Positions 35,943-42,485 of a DNA stretch of 64,000 nucleotides are shown here, in pieces; within the stretch, counting starts at the first letter, position 1; each line of letters opens with the position of its first letter. The position numbers and the translations under genes are program-made. The stretch is from assembly GCA_003558125.1 (NCBI GenBank), contig PWMQ01000091.1, positions 1 to 64,000 of the forward strand. Reading direction: 5' to 3'. The notes beneath the pieces are model-generated. The model ran no database searches. It saw only the letters and a program-made list of their open reading frames with translations, and had not been told where the DNA came from. The DNA comes from Natronospira sp. Its GTDB lineage: Bacteria; Pseudomonadota; Gammaproteobacteria; Natronospirales; Natronospiraceae.

Positions 35943-36598
35943 AAGAGGATTGCGAGAAGGACTACCAGAACCAGGATCCCCGGATTGTTGACCGCTTCCG
36001 GAGTTTTCTACCGGTAGTGGTGGATGTGGAGACAGGTGGTTTCAACCCGGCCACCGATGCCCTGCTGGAAATTGCTGCCGTACTGGTGCACATGGATGAT
36101 CGCGGCGAGCTCTATCGCGGTGAGACCTATCGTTTTCATGTTGCGCCTTTCGAGGGCGCCAACATCGAGGCGGCGGCACTGGAAGTCACGGGCATCGACC
36201 CGGATCATCCCCTGCGCCCGTCAATGAAGGAAGCGGACGCCCTGGGCCGGCTTTTCAAGCCGATCCGCGCGGAAGTCCGCAACACTGGCTGTACCCGAGC
36301 AATACTGGTTGGCCACAACAGCTGGTTCGACCTCCAGTTCCTCAATGCCGCAGTGGAACGTTGTGGCATCAAACGGAACCCCTTCCATCCCTTCTCAAGC
36401 TTCGATACCGCCACTCTGGGCGGCGCTGCCTTCGGCCAGACCGTACTCCACCGGGCAGCCAAGGCAGCGGGGCTACGATGGGATGACAAGGCCGCCCATT
36501 CGGCCGCCTATGACGCGGAGCAGACCGCGGAACTATTCTGCGACATCATCAATCGCCTCAAGCCCGTCTATCAGGAAGCCATCGGCAACAGGGAATAA
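35939..36598 (+). CDS. rnt: Ribonuclease T
   Basis: DEDDh 3'-5' exoribonuclease that trims the CCA end of tRNA and the 3' ends of stable RNAs (219 aa). Catalytic residues lie in [11 protein letters not shown] (first Asp and Glu), [19 protein letters not shown] (second Asp) and [21 protein letters not shown] (His and last Asp). The KAAHSAxYDAExTAxLFC sequence is diagnostic of RNase T as opposed to other DEDDh enzymes. Follows pyrC with an ATGA overlap, an order also found in Pseudomonas, and ends at a strong terminator. Confidence 0.95.
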   Translation: MKEDCEKDYQNQDPRIVDRFRSFLPVVVDVETGGFNPATDALLEIAAVLVHMDDRGELYRGETYRFHVAPFEGANIEAAALEVTGIDPDHPLRPSMKEADALGRLFKPIRAEVRNTGCTRAILVGHNSWFDLQFLNAAVERCGIKRNPFHPFSSFDTATLGGAAFGQTVLHRAAKAAGLRWDDKAAHSAAYDAEQTAELFCDIINRLKPVYQEAIGNRE

Positions 36599-36632
36599 AA
36601 AAGGCCGCAGCACTCGGGCTGCGGCCTTTTTC
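36597..36632. terminator. Bidirectional terminator between rnt and grxD
   Basis: A perfect stem AAGGCCGCAG / CTGCGGCCTT with a CACTCGGG loop has an A-run on the left and TTTTTC on the right. It serves the converging rnt and grxD transcripts. Confidence 0.92.
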
Positions 36633-36652
36633 AATGCCCTTTACACAAGGGC

Positions 36653-36970
36653 TTAGTCGCTGGCGACTGCCTTGAGTTCCTTCTCTAGCTCGCCGGACTG
36701 GAACATCTCCATGATGATGTCGCAACCACCGATCAGCTCACCCTTGATGTAGAGCTGAGGGTAGGTAGGCCAGTTGGAATACTCCTTCAGACGCTCCCGA
36801 AGTTCCTGATCCTCCAGGATGTTGAAATAGGAAAAAGGCACACCGACCTGCTTGAGTACCTGCGCGGTCTGGGCGGAAAACCCACACTGGGGAAAGTCCG
36901 GCGTTCCCTTCATGTAGAGAAGGATGTCGTTGCTGTCCAGCTGTTCCTTGATCTTGTCTTCAATAGTCAT
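36653..36970 (-). CDS. grxD: Monothiol glutaredoxin Grx4
   Basis: Monothiol glutaredoxin of 105 aa that binds or transfers [2Fe-2S] clusters with glutathione. The active-site motif CGFS is at Cys29 in LLYMKGTPDFPQCGFSAQT. The glutathione-binding WPTYPQLYIKGELIGGCDIIMEM follows. Length and sequence match GrxD closely. Monocistronic. Confidence 0.97.
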   Translation of the reverse strand: MTIEDKIKEQLDSNDILLYMKGTPDFPQCGFSAQTAQVLKQVGVPFSYFNILEDQELRERLKEYSNWPTYPQLYIKGELIGGCDIIMEMFQSGELEKELKAVASD

Positions 36971-37011
36971 AATGGCAAGTCCTGCATGAATGAAAATGGT
37001 TGGGCGTTTCG

Positions 37012-37359
37012 TCAGCCGCCGTTGACGGGCTCCATATCCCGGCGCTCGTCACTGCCGTCAAAATCCACATCGGTGATGACACGGCGCACACCGGGCACGC
37101 CCTCGACACGCATCACAATATCGCCAATGGCTTGCGGCTCGGGCACGGAACCGGTCAGGGTGACCACACCCTCTTCCACCGCGACTCGCACGGTCCCTGC
37201 GCCACGGACCGGGGCATTACGGATTTCCGACTGCACGGCCCGCTGGATGGAGCGGTCGTCATCCGGATCCACCTCTCCCGGGCCCATCATGGCGCAAGCG
37301 GACAGGGCCATTAGCATTCCCAGGAGCATGGCAGGCAACAGCGATTTCCAAGGATTCAT
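37012..37359 (-). CDS. BON-domain lipoprotein
   Basis: Small exported protein (115 aa). MNPWKSLLPAMLLGMLMALSAC ends in a lipobox, followed by AMMGPGEVDPDDD. One BON domain occupies about residues 35-100 (SIQRAVQSEIRNAPVRGAGTVRVAVEEGVVTLTGSVPEPQAIGDIVMRVEGVPGVRRVITDV). BON domains bind phospholipid or other envelope components, as in OsmY and DolP. Only one BON copy is present. The ATG at 37359 opens the signal peptide; the longer frame overlaps hyuB. Probably envelope stress related; this is family inference. Confidence 0.83.
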   Translation of the reverse strand: MNPWKSLLPAMLLGMLMALSACAMMGPGEVDPDDDRSIQRAVQSEIRNAPVRGAGTVRVAVEEGVVTLTGSVPEPQAIGDIVMRVEGVPGVRRVITDVDFDGSDERRDMEPVNGG

Positions 37360-37403
37360 GGTCGGCGTCCCAATGGTTGCGGGGGATCTAATGGGGCATT
37401 TTA

Positions 37404-38945
37404 TCATGCCGGACCGGGGTCCCCCCAAGCGCCCCCGCCCGGTGTCTCCAGCAACAGTCGATCACCGTCGACGACGGAAAAACTCGCCTTGCCCGGTAAT
37501 GCCCGGCCATTGAGATGATTACGCCCGGCCTGGCCCTCGCGCCCGCCGGCGAGGCCCCAGGGACCACGGCGTCGACGTTCGCTGATGATGCTGACCTCTG
37601 CCTTGTCGAGAAACTGATACTCACGGGCCAGGCCCCAACCGCCCCGATGGCGGCCCCGCCCACCGGAATCCGGCCGGTAGGCATAGCGCAGAACCCGCAG
37701 TGGCCAGTTCATTTCCACTACCTCCACCGGGGTATTGAGGGTGTTGGTCATATGGGTATGCACCCCATCCAGGCCCGGCCCGGCCCGATGGGCCCCGCCG
37801 CCACCGCCCAGGGTCTCGTAGTAATCCCATCGCCGACCGCTGAGCGACCCCATGGCAAGGTTGTTCATGCTGCCCTGACTGGCCGCGGGCATTTCATCCG
37901 GTATGGCCTGAGCCAGTGCGCCAATGAGTGTATCCACCACGCGGCTGCTGGTTTCCACATTGCCCGCCGCCACTGCTGCGGGGGGACGGGCATTGACCAG
38001 GCTGCCGACCGGCGCCTGGATGCTGACACCTCGAAAGGCGCCTGCCGAGGCCGGCATCTCCGCCGGCATCAGACAACGGAAGACGTACAGTACCGCAGCC
38101 GCGGTCACCGACAGAGGACAGTTGATGTTTCCCGCCACCTGATCGGCAGTGCCATCAAAGTCCACCGTCACATCGCCCCGCTCCACCTTCAGGCATACCC
38201 GGATGGGAATATCCTCGGCACCAAAGCCATCATCATCCATGTAATCGGTAAAACAATACCGACCCGAAGGGATGCGAGACAGGGTGGTCCTGGCCATGCG
38301 TTCGGCATAATCGTTTATGGCGGCAAGGGCCTGATCCCATTGCGCCCCCTGATGATCGGCCGCCAGCAATCGGAGTTGTTCGACCCCGGCGCGAACCGAG
38401 GCGACCTGGGCAGCAAAATCGCCCGCCACCAGGGCGGGGTTGTTCATTCGCCCTGTCAGGGTAGCCATCACCGTCTGATCCAGATCACCATGGCGACCAA
38501 TCAAGGTCGGCGGAATGATGACGCCCTCGTCATCCAGGTCCCGGGACAGCGGCAGGGAACCGGGGCTGCTGGAACCAATGTCGGAGTGGTGGGCGCGGTG
38601 GGCGACAAAGCCGAGCAGCCGCCCCGCCTCGAAAACCGGCATGATCACGGTTACATCCGGCAGATGGGTTCCGCCGAGATAGGGGTCATTGAGGGCGAGG
38701 ATGTCACCTGCCGCCCAGTCGCGGACATCCACCACATCTCGCATGGCATGGGCCATGCTGCCCAGATGGACGGGAATATGGGCCGCCTGGGCGCAGAGTT
38801 CACCACGGGCATCAAAAAGGGCACAGGAAAAATCCAGCCGGTCACGGATATTCGGGGAAAAGGCGGCCCGGCGCAGCACTGCGCCCATCTGCTCACAAAT
38901 GCTGTTGATGCGATTGATGAAAACGGACAGTCGAACCGGATCCAA
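37404..38945 (-). CDS. Hydantoinase B/oxoprolinase-family protein
   Basis: Homologue of the HyuB subunit of ATP-dependent hydantoinase/5-oxoprolinase/acetone carboxylase-type enzymes (513 aa). Recognisable are MGAVLRRAAFSPNIRDRLDFSCALFDARGELCAQAAHIPVHLGSM, DILALNDPYLGGTHLPDVTVIMPVF, HRAHHSDIGSSSPGSLP, and GNINCPLSVTAAAVLYVFRCLM. HyuB normally works with HyuA, the ATP-binding subunit, but no hyuA lies beside it here. It may pair with a subunit encoded elsewhere or act alone. The substrate cannot be predicted. Lies 45 bp upstream of the BON lipoprotein. Confidence 0.88.
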   Translation of the reverse strand: MDPVRLSVFINRINSICEQMGAVLRRAAFSPNIRDRLDFSCALFDARGELCAQAAHIPVHLGSMAHAMRDVVDVRDWAAGDILALNDPYLGGTHLPDVTVIMPVFEAGRLLGFVAHRAHHSDIGSSSPGSLPLSRDLDDEGVIIPPTLIGRHGDLDQTVMATLTGRMNNPALVAGDFAAQVASVRAGVEQLRLLAADHQGAQWDQALAAINDYAERMARTTLSRIPSGRYCFTDYMDDDGFGAEDIPIRVCLKVERGDVTVDFDGTADQVAGNINCPLSVTAAAVLYVFRCLMPAEMPASAGAFRGVSIQAPVGSLVNARPPAAVAAGNVETSSRVVDTLIGALAQAIPDEMPAASQGSMNNLAMGSLSGRRWDYYETLGGGGGAHRAGPGLDGVHTHMTNTLNTPVEVVEMNWPLRVLRYAYRPDSGGRGRHRGGWGLAREYQFLDKAEVSIISERRRRGPWGLAGGREGQAGRNHLNGRALPGKASFSVVDGDRLLLETPGGGAWGDPGPA

Positions 38946-39031
38946 GCTGACCCCCCATCCGATGAATGGACCTCAAGGGTACTTGGCCGGGGGGCGGGAA
39001 ACAAACGGCCAAGGATGAGGCCATGGATTGT

Positions 39032-39286
39032 CTAGCCGGCAGGGTCCCTCTCGGGCAACTGGCGCACCACTTCCCACTGCTCTTCGGGACTCAACTGACT
39101 CCATTGAGCAATTTCCGTCAGTGAGCGAAAGCAGCCCATGCAATAGCCCTCGTCATCCATTGTGCAGACACCCACACAGGGGGATTCCGGCGGTTCGGGA
39201 CTGGCCGGCATGGCGCGCGGCGACTGCCGGTCAGGCTCGTGGTCGGCCGGGGATTTGAGGTACTGGCGTACGACTGCCTTGCTCAT
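39032..39286 (-). CDS. DUF1289 Cys-rich small protein
   Basis: Protein of 84 aa with the DUF1289 core SPCVGVCTMDDEGYCMGCFRSLTEIAQWSQLSPEEQWEVVRQL. Four Cys (C-x3-C-x7-C-x2-C) probably bind a metal or iron-sulfur cluster; function unknown. The ATG at 39286 is chosen over an in-frame GTG at 39304. It follows sodB on the same strand beyond a terminator and precedes hyuB. Confidence 0.85.
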   Translation of the reverse strand: MSKAVVRQYLKSPADHEPDRQSPRAMPASPEPPESPCVGVCTMDDEGYCMGCFRSLTEIAQWSQLSPEEQWEVVRQLPERDPAG

Positions 39287-39312
39287 GGCTGATGTCTCGG
39301 TCACTCAAATGA

Positions 39313-39337
39313 AGGCCCGCGCGGGCTGCGCGGGCCT
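39313..39337 (-). terminator. Probable terminator after sodB
   Basis: On the minus strand a perfect 10-bp stem AGGCCCGCGC / GCGCGGGCCT is followed by TCATTT, 12 bp beyond the sodB stop. The T-run is interrupted, so read-through into the DUF1289 gene is likely. Confidence 0.65.
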
Positions 39338-39348
39338 CGCATTGTACA

Positions 39349-39933
39349 TTATTTGGCCAGATTGGCCGCGGCGAACTCCCAGTTCACCAGCTTCCAGAAC
39401 GCCTCCATGTACTTGGGGCGGGCGTTGCGATAGTCGATGTAATAGGCATGCTCCCAGATATCGCAGGTGAGCAGCGGCGTGAGACTGTCATCGCTCAGCG
39501 GAGTTTCAGCATCATCCGTCTGCACGATATCCAGGCTGCCATCGGCTTTCTTCACCAGCCAGCCCCAACCGGAGGCAAAATTGGCCACGGTCTGTTCGGT
39601 GAACTCCTTGCGGAAGGCATCCACCGAGCCCCAGCGCTTCTCGATGGCGGCTTTCAGCTCACCGTCCGGCTCACCGCCGCCATTGGGGCTGAGAGACTGC
39701 CAGTAGAAGTTGTGGTTCCAGACCTGGGCGGCCTGGTTGAACAGTTTGCCGCTGGCCTTTTTCACCAAGTCTTCCAGACTCAGCTCGGCATCGGGCGTGC
39801 CCTCCACCAGGCCATTGAGGGTATTGACGTAGGTCTGGTGGTGCTTGCCGTAGTGATATTCCAGGGTTTCCCGGCTGATATGGGGCTCCAGGGCATCCAT
39901 GGCATAGGGCAGCTGCATCAACTCGTGACTCAC
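39349..39933 (-). CDS. sodB: Superoxide dismutase [Fe]
   Basis: Iron superoxide dismutase of 194 aa (E. coli SodB 193). Metal ligands are the His in HYGKHHQTYV, the His in AAQVWNHNFYWQSL, and Asp/His in LTCDIWEHAYYIDYRN. GGEPDG and ANFASGWGWLVK indicate the Fe-type subgroup. A GTG start at 39933 is preceded by AAGGAGG five bases upstream and gives the family N-terminus SHELMQLPYAMDALEPHIS. Upstream ATG codons lack such a site. Confidence 0.96.
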   Translation of the reverse strand: MSHELMQLPYAMDALEPHISRETLEYHYGKHHQTYVNTLNGLVEGTPDAELSLEDLVKKASGKLFNQAAQVWNHNFYWQSLSPNGGGEPDGELKAAIEKRWGSVDAFRKEFTEQTVANFASGWGWLVKKADGSLDIVQTDDAETPLSDDSLTPLLTCDIWEHAYYIDYRNARPKYMEAFWKLVNWEFAAANLAK

Positions 39934-40037
39934 TCGGGCCTCCTTAGTGTGGCTCATTGGGATAATACCGGCCGGCCGCGCCCGCAATCCGGGCAGGCCT
40001 TGTAATCCACCGGTTCTGTCCTAGGGTTTAGGGGGTA

Positions 40038-40060
40038 CGTTCCAGCGCTCTCCTGGAACG
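40038..40060. promoter_or_regulatory. 8-bp palindrome upstream of the PuuD-like gene
   Basis: CGTTCCAG and CTGGAACG flank CGCTCTC, 55 bp before the membrane-protein ATG and 104 bp before the sodB start on the other strand. It could serve either gene. No T-run follows, so a terminator is unlikely. Confidence 0.4.
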
Positions 40061-40115
40061 CGTTTCCATTATCCACCATCTGTCAAGTCTCGAAACCAAC
40101 GAGAGGTACACAAGA

Positions 40116-40730
40116 ATGAATCCACTCAATTCCATCAAGGGTGTCTGGATCCTGGGCTTTGTGCTCGCGGTGATTCTGGGCGTGGTGGTCAACCTCACCG
40201 CCACCGGTAGCTGGTTTGACTTCAATCACGCCGAGTTCTGGCGCTGGATTCACGTCATTGCCGGCATTGTCTGGATTGGCCTGCTCTACTATTTCAACTT
40301 CGTCCAGATTCCGGCGGTGGCCCAGGCCGGCAGTGAGGCAGCCCCCATCAACCGCTTCGTGGCCCCCACGGCACTGCTCTGGTTCCGCTGGGCCGCCGTC
40401 GCTACCTGGGTGTCCGGCGCCATCTATCTCGCCATCATCCAGCAGTTCGCCAATGTCTTCACCCTGGGCTTTGCTGGCGGGTTCGACGCCGCCTACGGCC
40501 TGCCCATGGGCATCGGCGTCTGGCTCGGGACCATCATGCTGATCAATGTCTGGGCACTGATCTGGCCGAACCAGAAGAAGGTTCTGGGTATTGTCGAGGC
40601 CAGTGACGAGGAAAAGACCAAGGCCAAGCAGATCGCCAAGATGGCCTCGCGCACCAATGTGGTCCTGTCCATTCCCATGCTCATGTTCATGGTCGCCGCC
40701 AGGGGTGGCGTCTCGGTGCTCGCCCTCTGA
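40116..40730 (+). CDS. Urate hydroxylase PuuD-like membrane protein, lacking the cytochrome domain
   Basis: Integral membrane protein of 204 aa resembling the N-terminal membrane domain of PuuD (Urate_ox_N family). There are about five hydrophobic segments. The conserved EFWRWIHVIAGIVWIGLLYYFNFVQIPA contains the His and Trp typical of the family, and LWFRWAAVATWVSGAIYL follows. Full-length PuuD carries a C-terminal cytochrome c domain with CxxCH; it is absent, and the gene ends cleanly at a terminator. No purine catabolic gene is nearby, so urate may not be the substrate. A heme-binding redox role is possible. Confidence 0.75.
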   Translation: MNPLNSIKGVWILGFVLAVILGVVVNLTATGSWFDFNHAEFWRWIHVIAGIVWIGLLYYFNFVQIPAVAQAGSEAAPINRFVAPTALLWFRWAAVATWVSGAIYLAIIQQFANVFTLGFAGGFDAAYGLPMGIGVWLGTIMLINVWALIWPNQKKVLGIVEASDEEKTKAKQIAKMASRTNVVLSIPMLMFMVAARGGVSVLAL

Positions 40731-40756
40731 ACGGAGCACCCCCGACCATCAAGCGC

Positions 40757-40787
40757 AACGGCCCGCTTCGGCGGGCCGTTTTTTTGG
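40757..40787 (+). terminator. Rho-independent terminator of the PuuD-like gene
   Basis: A perfect stem AACGGCCCGC / GCGGGCCGTT with a stable TTCG loop is followed by TTTTTT. It starts 26 bp after the stop codon. Confidence 0.95.
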
Positions 40788-40904
40788 CTATCCGTCATCG
40801 AAGGGCTCTCGACAAAACCTAAGCCACCCACCAACACGACCAAAATCCCCCCCCTTCACCAGATCTTCTTTGTCGCACCAACCCGGGCACCCTATACTGG
40901 CCCC

Positions 40905-41441
40905 ATGAAGCCAATCCGCTTGCAAACCGGCCGTGGCCGCCCCGAATTCATCATGCTCCTGGTGGGCCTGTTGCTGGCCCTGGGCGTGCTTACCCTGGCC
41001 TTTGAGCGGATTCTGGACCAACGCCAGCACCCCAACCAGGCCGTCAGCGCCCAGGCCCTGCAGGATGGCAGCCTGGAGATTCGTCTCGACCGAAATCCCC
41101 AGGGTCATTATCTGGCCAGTGGTCACATCAACGGCGAGCCGGTCCGCTTTCTCATCGATACCGGTGCCACCGGCATTTCCGTCCCCGGACACCTGGCCCG
41201 GAAGCTGGGACTGGAACGTGGCGCCGCCATCCCCACCCGCACTGCCGGCGGTCGGGTGAACAGCTACCTCACCCAGCTCGAGAGTGTCAGCCTGGGCGGC
41301 ATCCGCCAGGACGATGTGCGCGCTACCATCAACCCCCATATGGACCTGGATGAAGTCCTGCTGGGCATGAGCTTTCTCGGCCCGCTGGAAATGGAGCAGC
41401 GCGACGGCACCCTGGTGATCCGGCAACCCGCCCGACACTGA
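40905..41441 (+). CDS. Retropepsin-like aspartic protease family protein (TIGR02281 type)
   Basis: Membrane-anchored protein of 178 aa. One N-terminal hydrophobic segment (about 15-33, IMLLVGLLLALGVLTLAF) is followed by a periplasmic-facing retropepsin-like domain. The active-site triad Asp-Thr-Gly is at residues 85-87 in RFLIDTGATGISVP. The LGMSFLGPLEMEQRDGTLVI ending matches the TIGR02281 clan-AA aspartic protease family. Function is uncharacterised; it probably dimerises to form the two-Asp site. Precedes nadC by 50 bp. Confidence 0.87.
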   Translation: MKPIRLQTGRGRPEFIMLLVGLLLALGVLTLAFERILDQRQHPNQAVSAQALQDGSLEIRLDRNPQGHYLASGHINGEPVRFLIDTGATGISVPGHLARKLGLERGAAIPTRTAGGRVNSYLTQLESVSLGGIRQDDVRATINPHMDLDEVLLGMSFLGPLEMEQRDGTLVIRQPARH

Positions 41442-41491
41442 ACGCCCATCGGCGGTATAATTCCGCGCCCGATTTCTCCCAGGAGACCGCT

Positions 41492-42325
41492 GTGCTGCCC
41501 TTACCCAAGGATCTGGACAAACAGGTTGACCGCGCCATTGAGGAGGATCTGGGCGACGGCGATCTCACTGCCGCTCTGATTCCGGCTGACCGCCAGGCCC
41601 AGGGCTACATTCTCACCCGCGAGGCGGCGGTTCTCTGCGGCACGCCCTGGGCCGAGGCCGTGTTTTCCCGCATTGATCCCCAGATCAGGGTGGAATGGCT
41701 TGCCCGGGAAGGCCAGCAGTTGGCGGCGGATACCCGCTTTGCCCGTCTCTACGGCCCGGCACGAAGTCTGTTGACCGCTGAACGGACTGCCCTCAATTTC
41801 CTCCAGACTCTGTCCGCCACCGCCACCGAAACCGCCCGCTATGTCGCCCTGGTGGCTGGCAGCAACACCCGTATTCTGGATACCCGCAAGACCCTCCCCG
41901 GCCTGCGCACCGCGCAAAAATATGCCGTACGCTGCGGTGGTGGCCATAACCACCGTGTGGGCCTGTTCGACGGTATCCTGATCAAGGAGAACCACATCGC
42001 TGCCTGCGGCGGGATTGGTGCGGCAGTGGCGGAAGCCAGGCGACACCACCCCGGGGTCGCGGTGGAAGTGGAAGTGGAAGACCTGAGCGAGCTGGATGCG
42101 GCCCTGACAGCGGGTGCCGACATCCTGATGCTGGACAATTTTGACCTCCCCGGCCTGCGCGAGGCAGTGAAAATCAACGCCGGGCGCGCCAAGCTGGAAG
42201 CCTCCGGAGGGCTCACTGAGGAGGCGCTGCGCGGAGTCGCTGATACCGGGGTGGATTTCATTTCCGTCGGCGCGCTCACCAAGCACATTCGCGCCATCGA
42301 CCTGTCCATGCGGCTGGATCCCTGA
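41492..42325 (+). CDS. nadC: Nicotinate-nucleotide pyrophosphorylase (carboxylating)
   Basis: Quinolinate phosphoribosyltransferase of NAD synthesis (277 aa). Motifs: EEDLGDGDLTAALIP near the N-terminus, ERTALNFLQTLSATAT, the substrate-binding ILDTRKTLPGLRTAQKYAVRCGGGHNHRVGLFDGILIKENHI, and C-terminal LEASGGLTEEALRGVADTGVDFISVGALTKH. A GTG start has AGGAG six bases upstream. Confidence 0.97.
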   Translation: MLPLPKDLDKQVDRAIEEDLGDGDLTAALIPADRQAQGYILTREAAVLCGTPWAEAVFSRIDPQIRVEWLAREGQQLAADTRFARLYGPARSLLTAERTALNFLQTLSATATETARYVALVAGSNTRILDTRKTLPGLRTAQKYAVRCGGGHNHRVGLFDGILIKENHIAACGGIGAAVAEARRHHPGVAVEVEVEDLSELDAALTAGADILMLDNFDLPGLREAVKINAGRAKLEASGGLTEEALRGVADTGVDFISVGALTKHIRAIDLSMRLDP

Positions 42326-42394
42326 GCCGCTGGGGCAGCGAGATATTCCGGCACAGCTTGACCCAAATCAGATTTCGCTCGCCGCCCAATATGG

Positions 42395-42427
42395 TATGCT
42401 GAGCGGCCCGTGAAACAAGCGTTTGAA
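42395..42427 (+). promoter_or_regulatory. Putative -10 element and PsrA-type site upstream of fadE
   Basis: TATGCT (42395-42400) is a plausible -10 box; no good -35 is seen. Eleven bases further, GAAAC-AAGC-GTTTGAA (42412-42427) matches the core AAAC-N4-GTTT of the palindrome before the TrhA-like gene. The right half is identical and the left half imperfect. fadE is a classical PsrA target in Pseudomonas-like bacteria. Confidence 0.55.
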
Positions 42428-42485
42428 TTTTGCCCTTCCGGGCACTCAACAGCTTCATTTCGACATCTCGAACAGGAGGACGACC

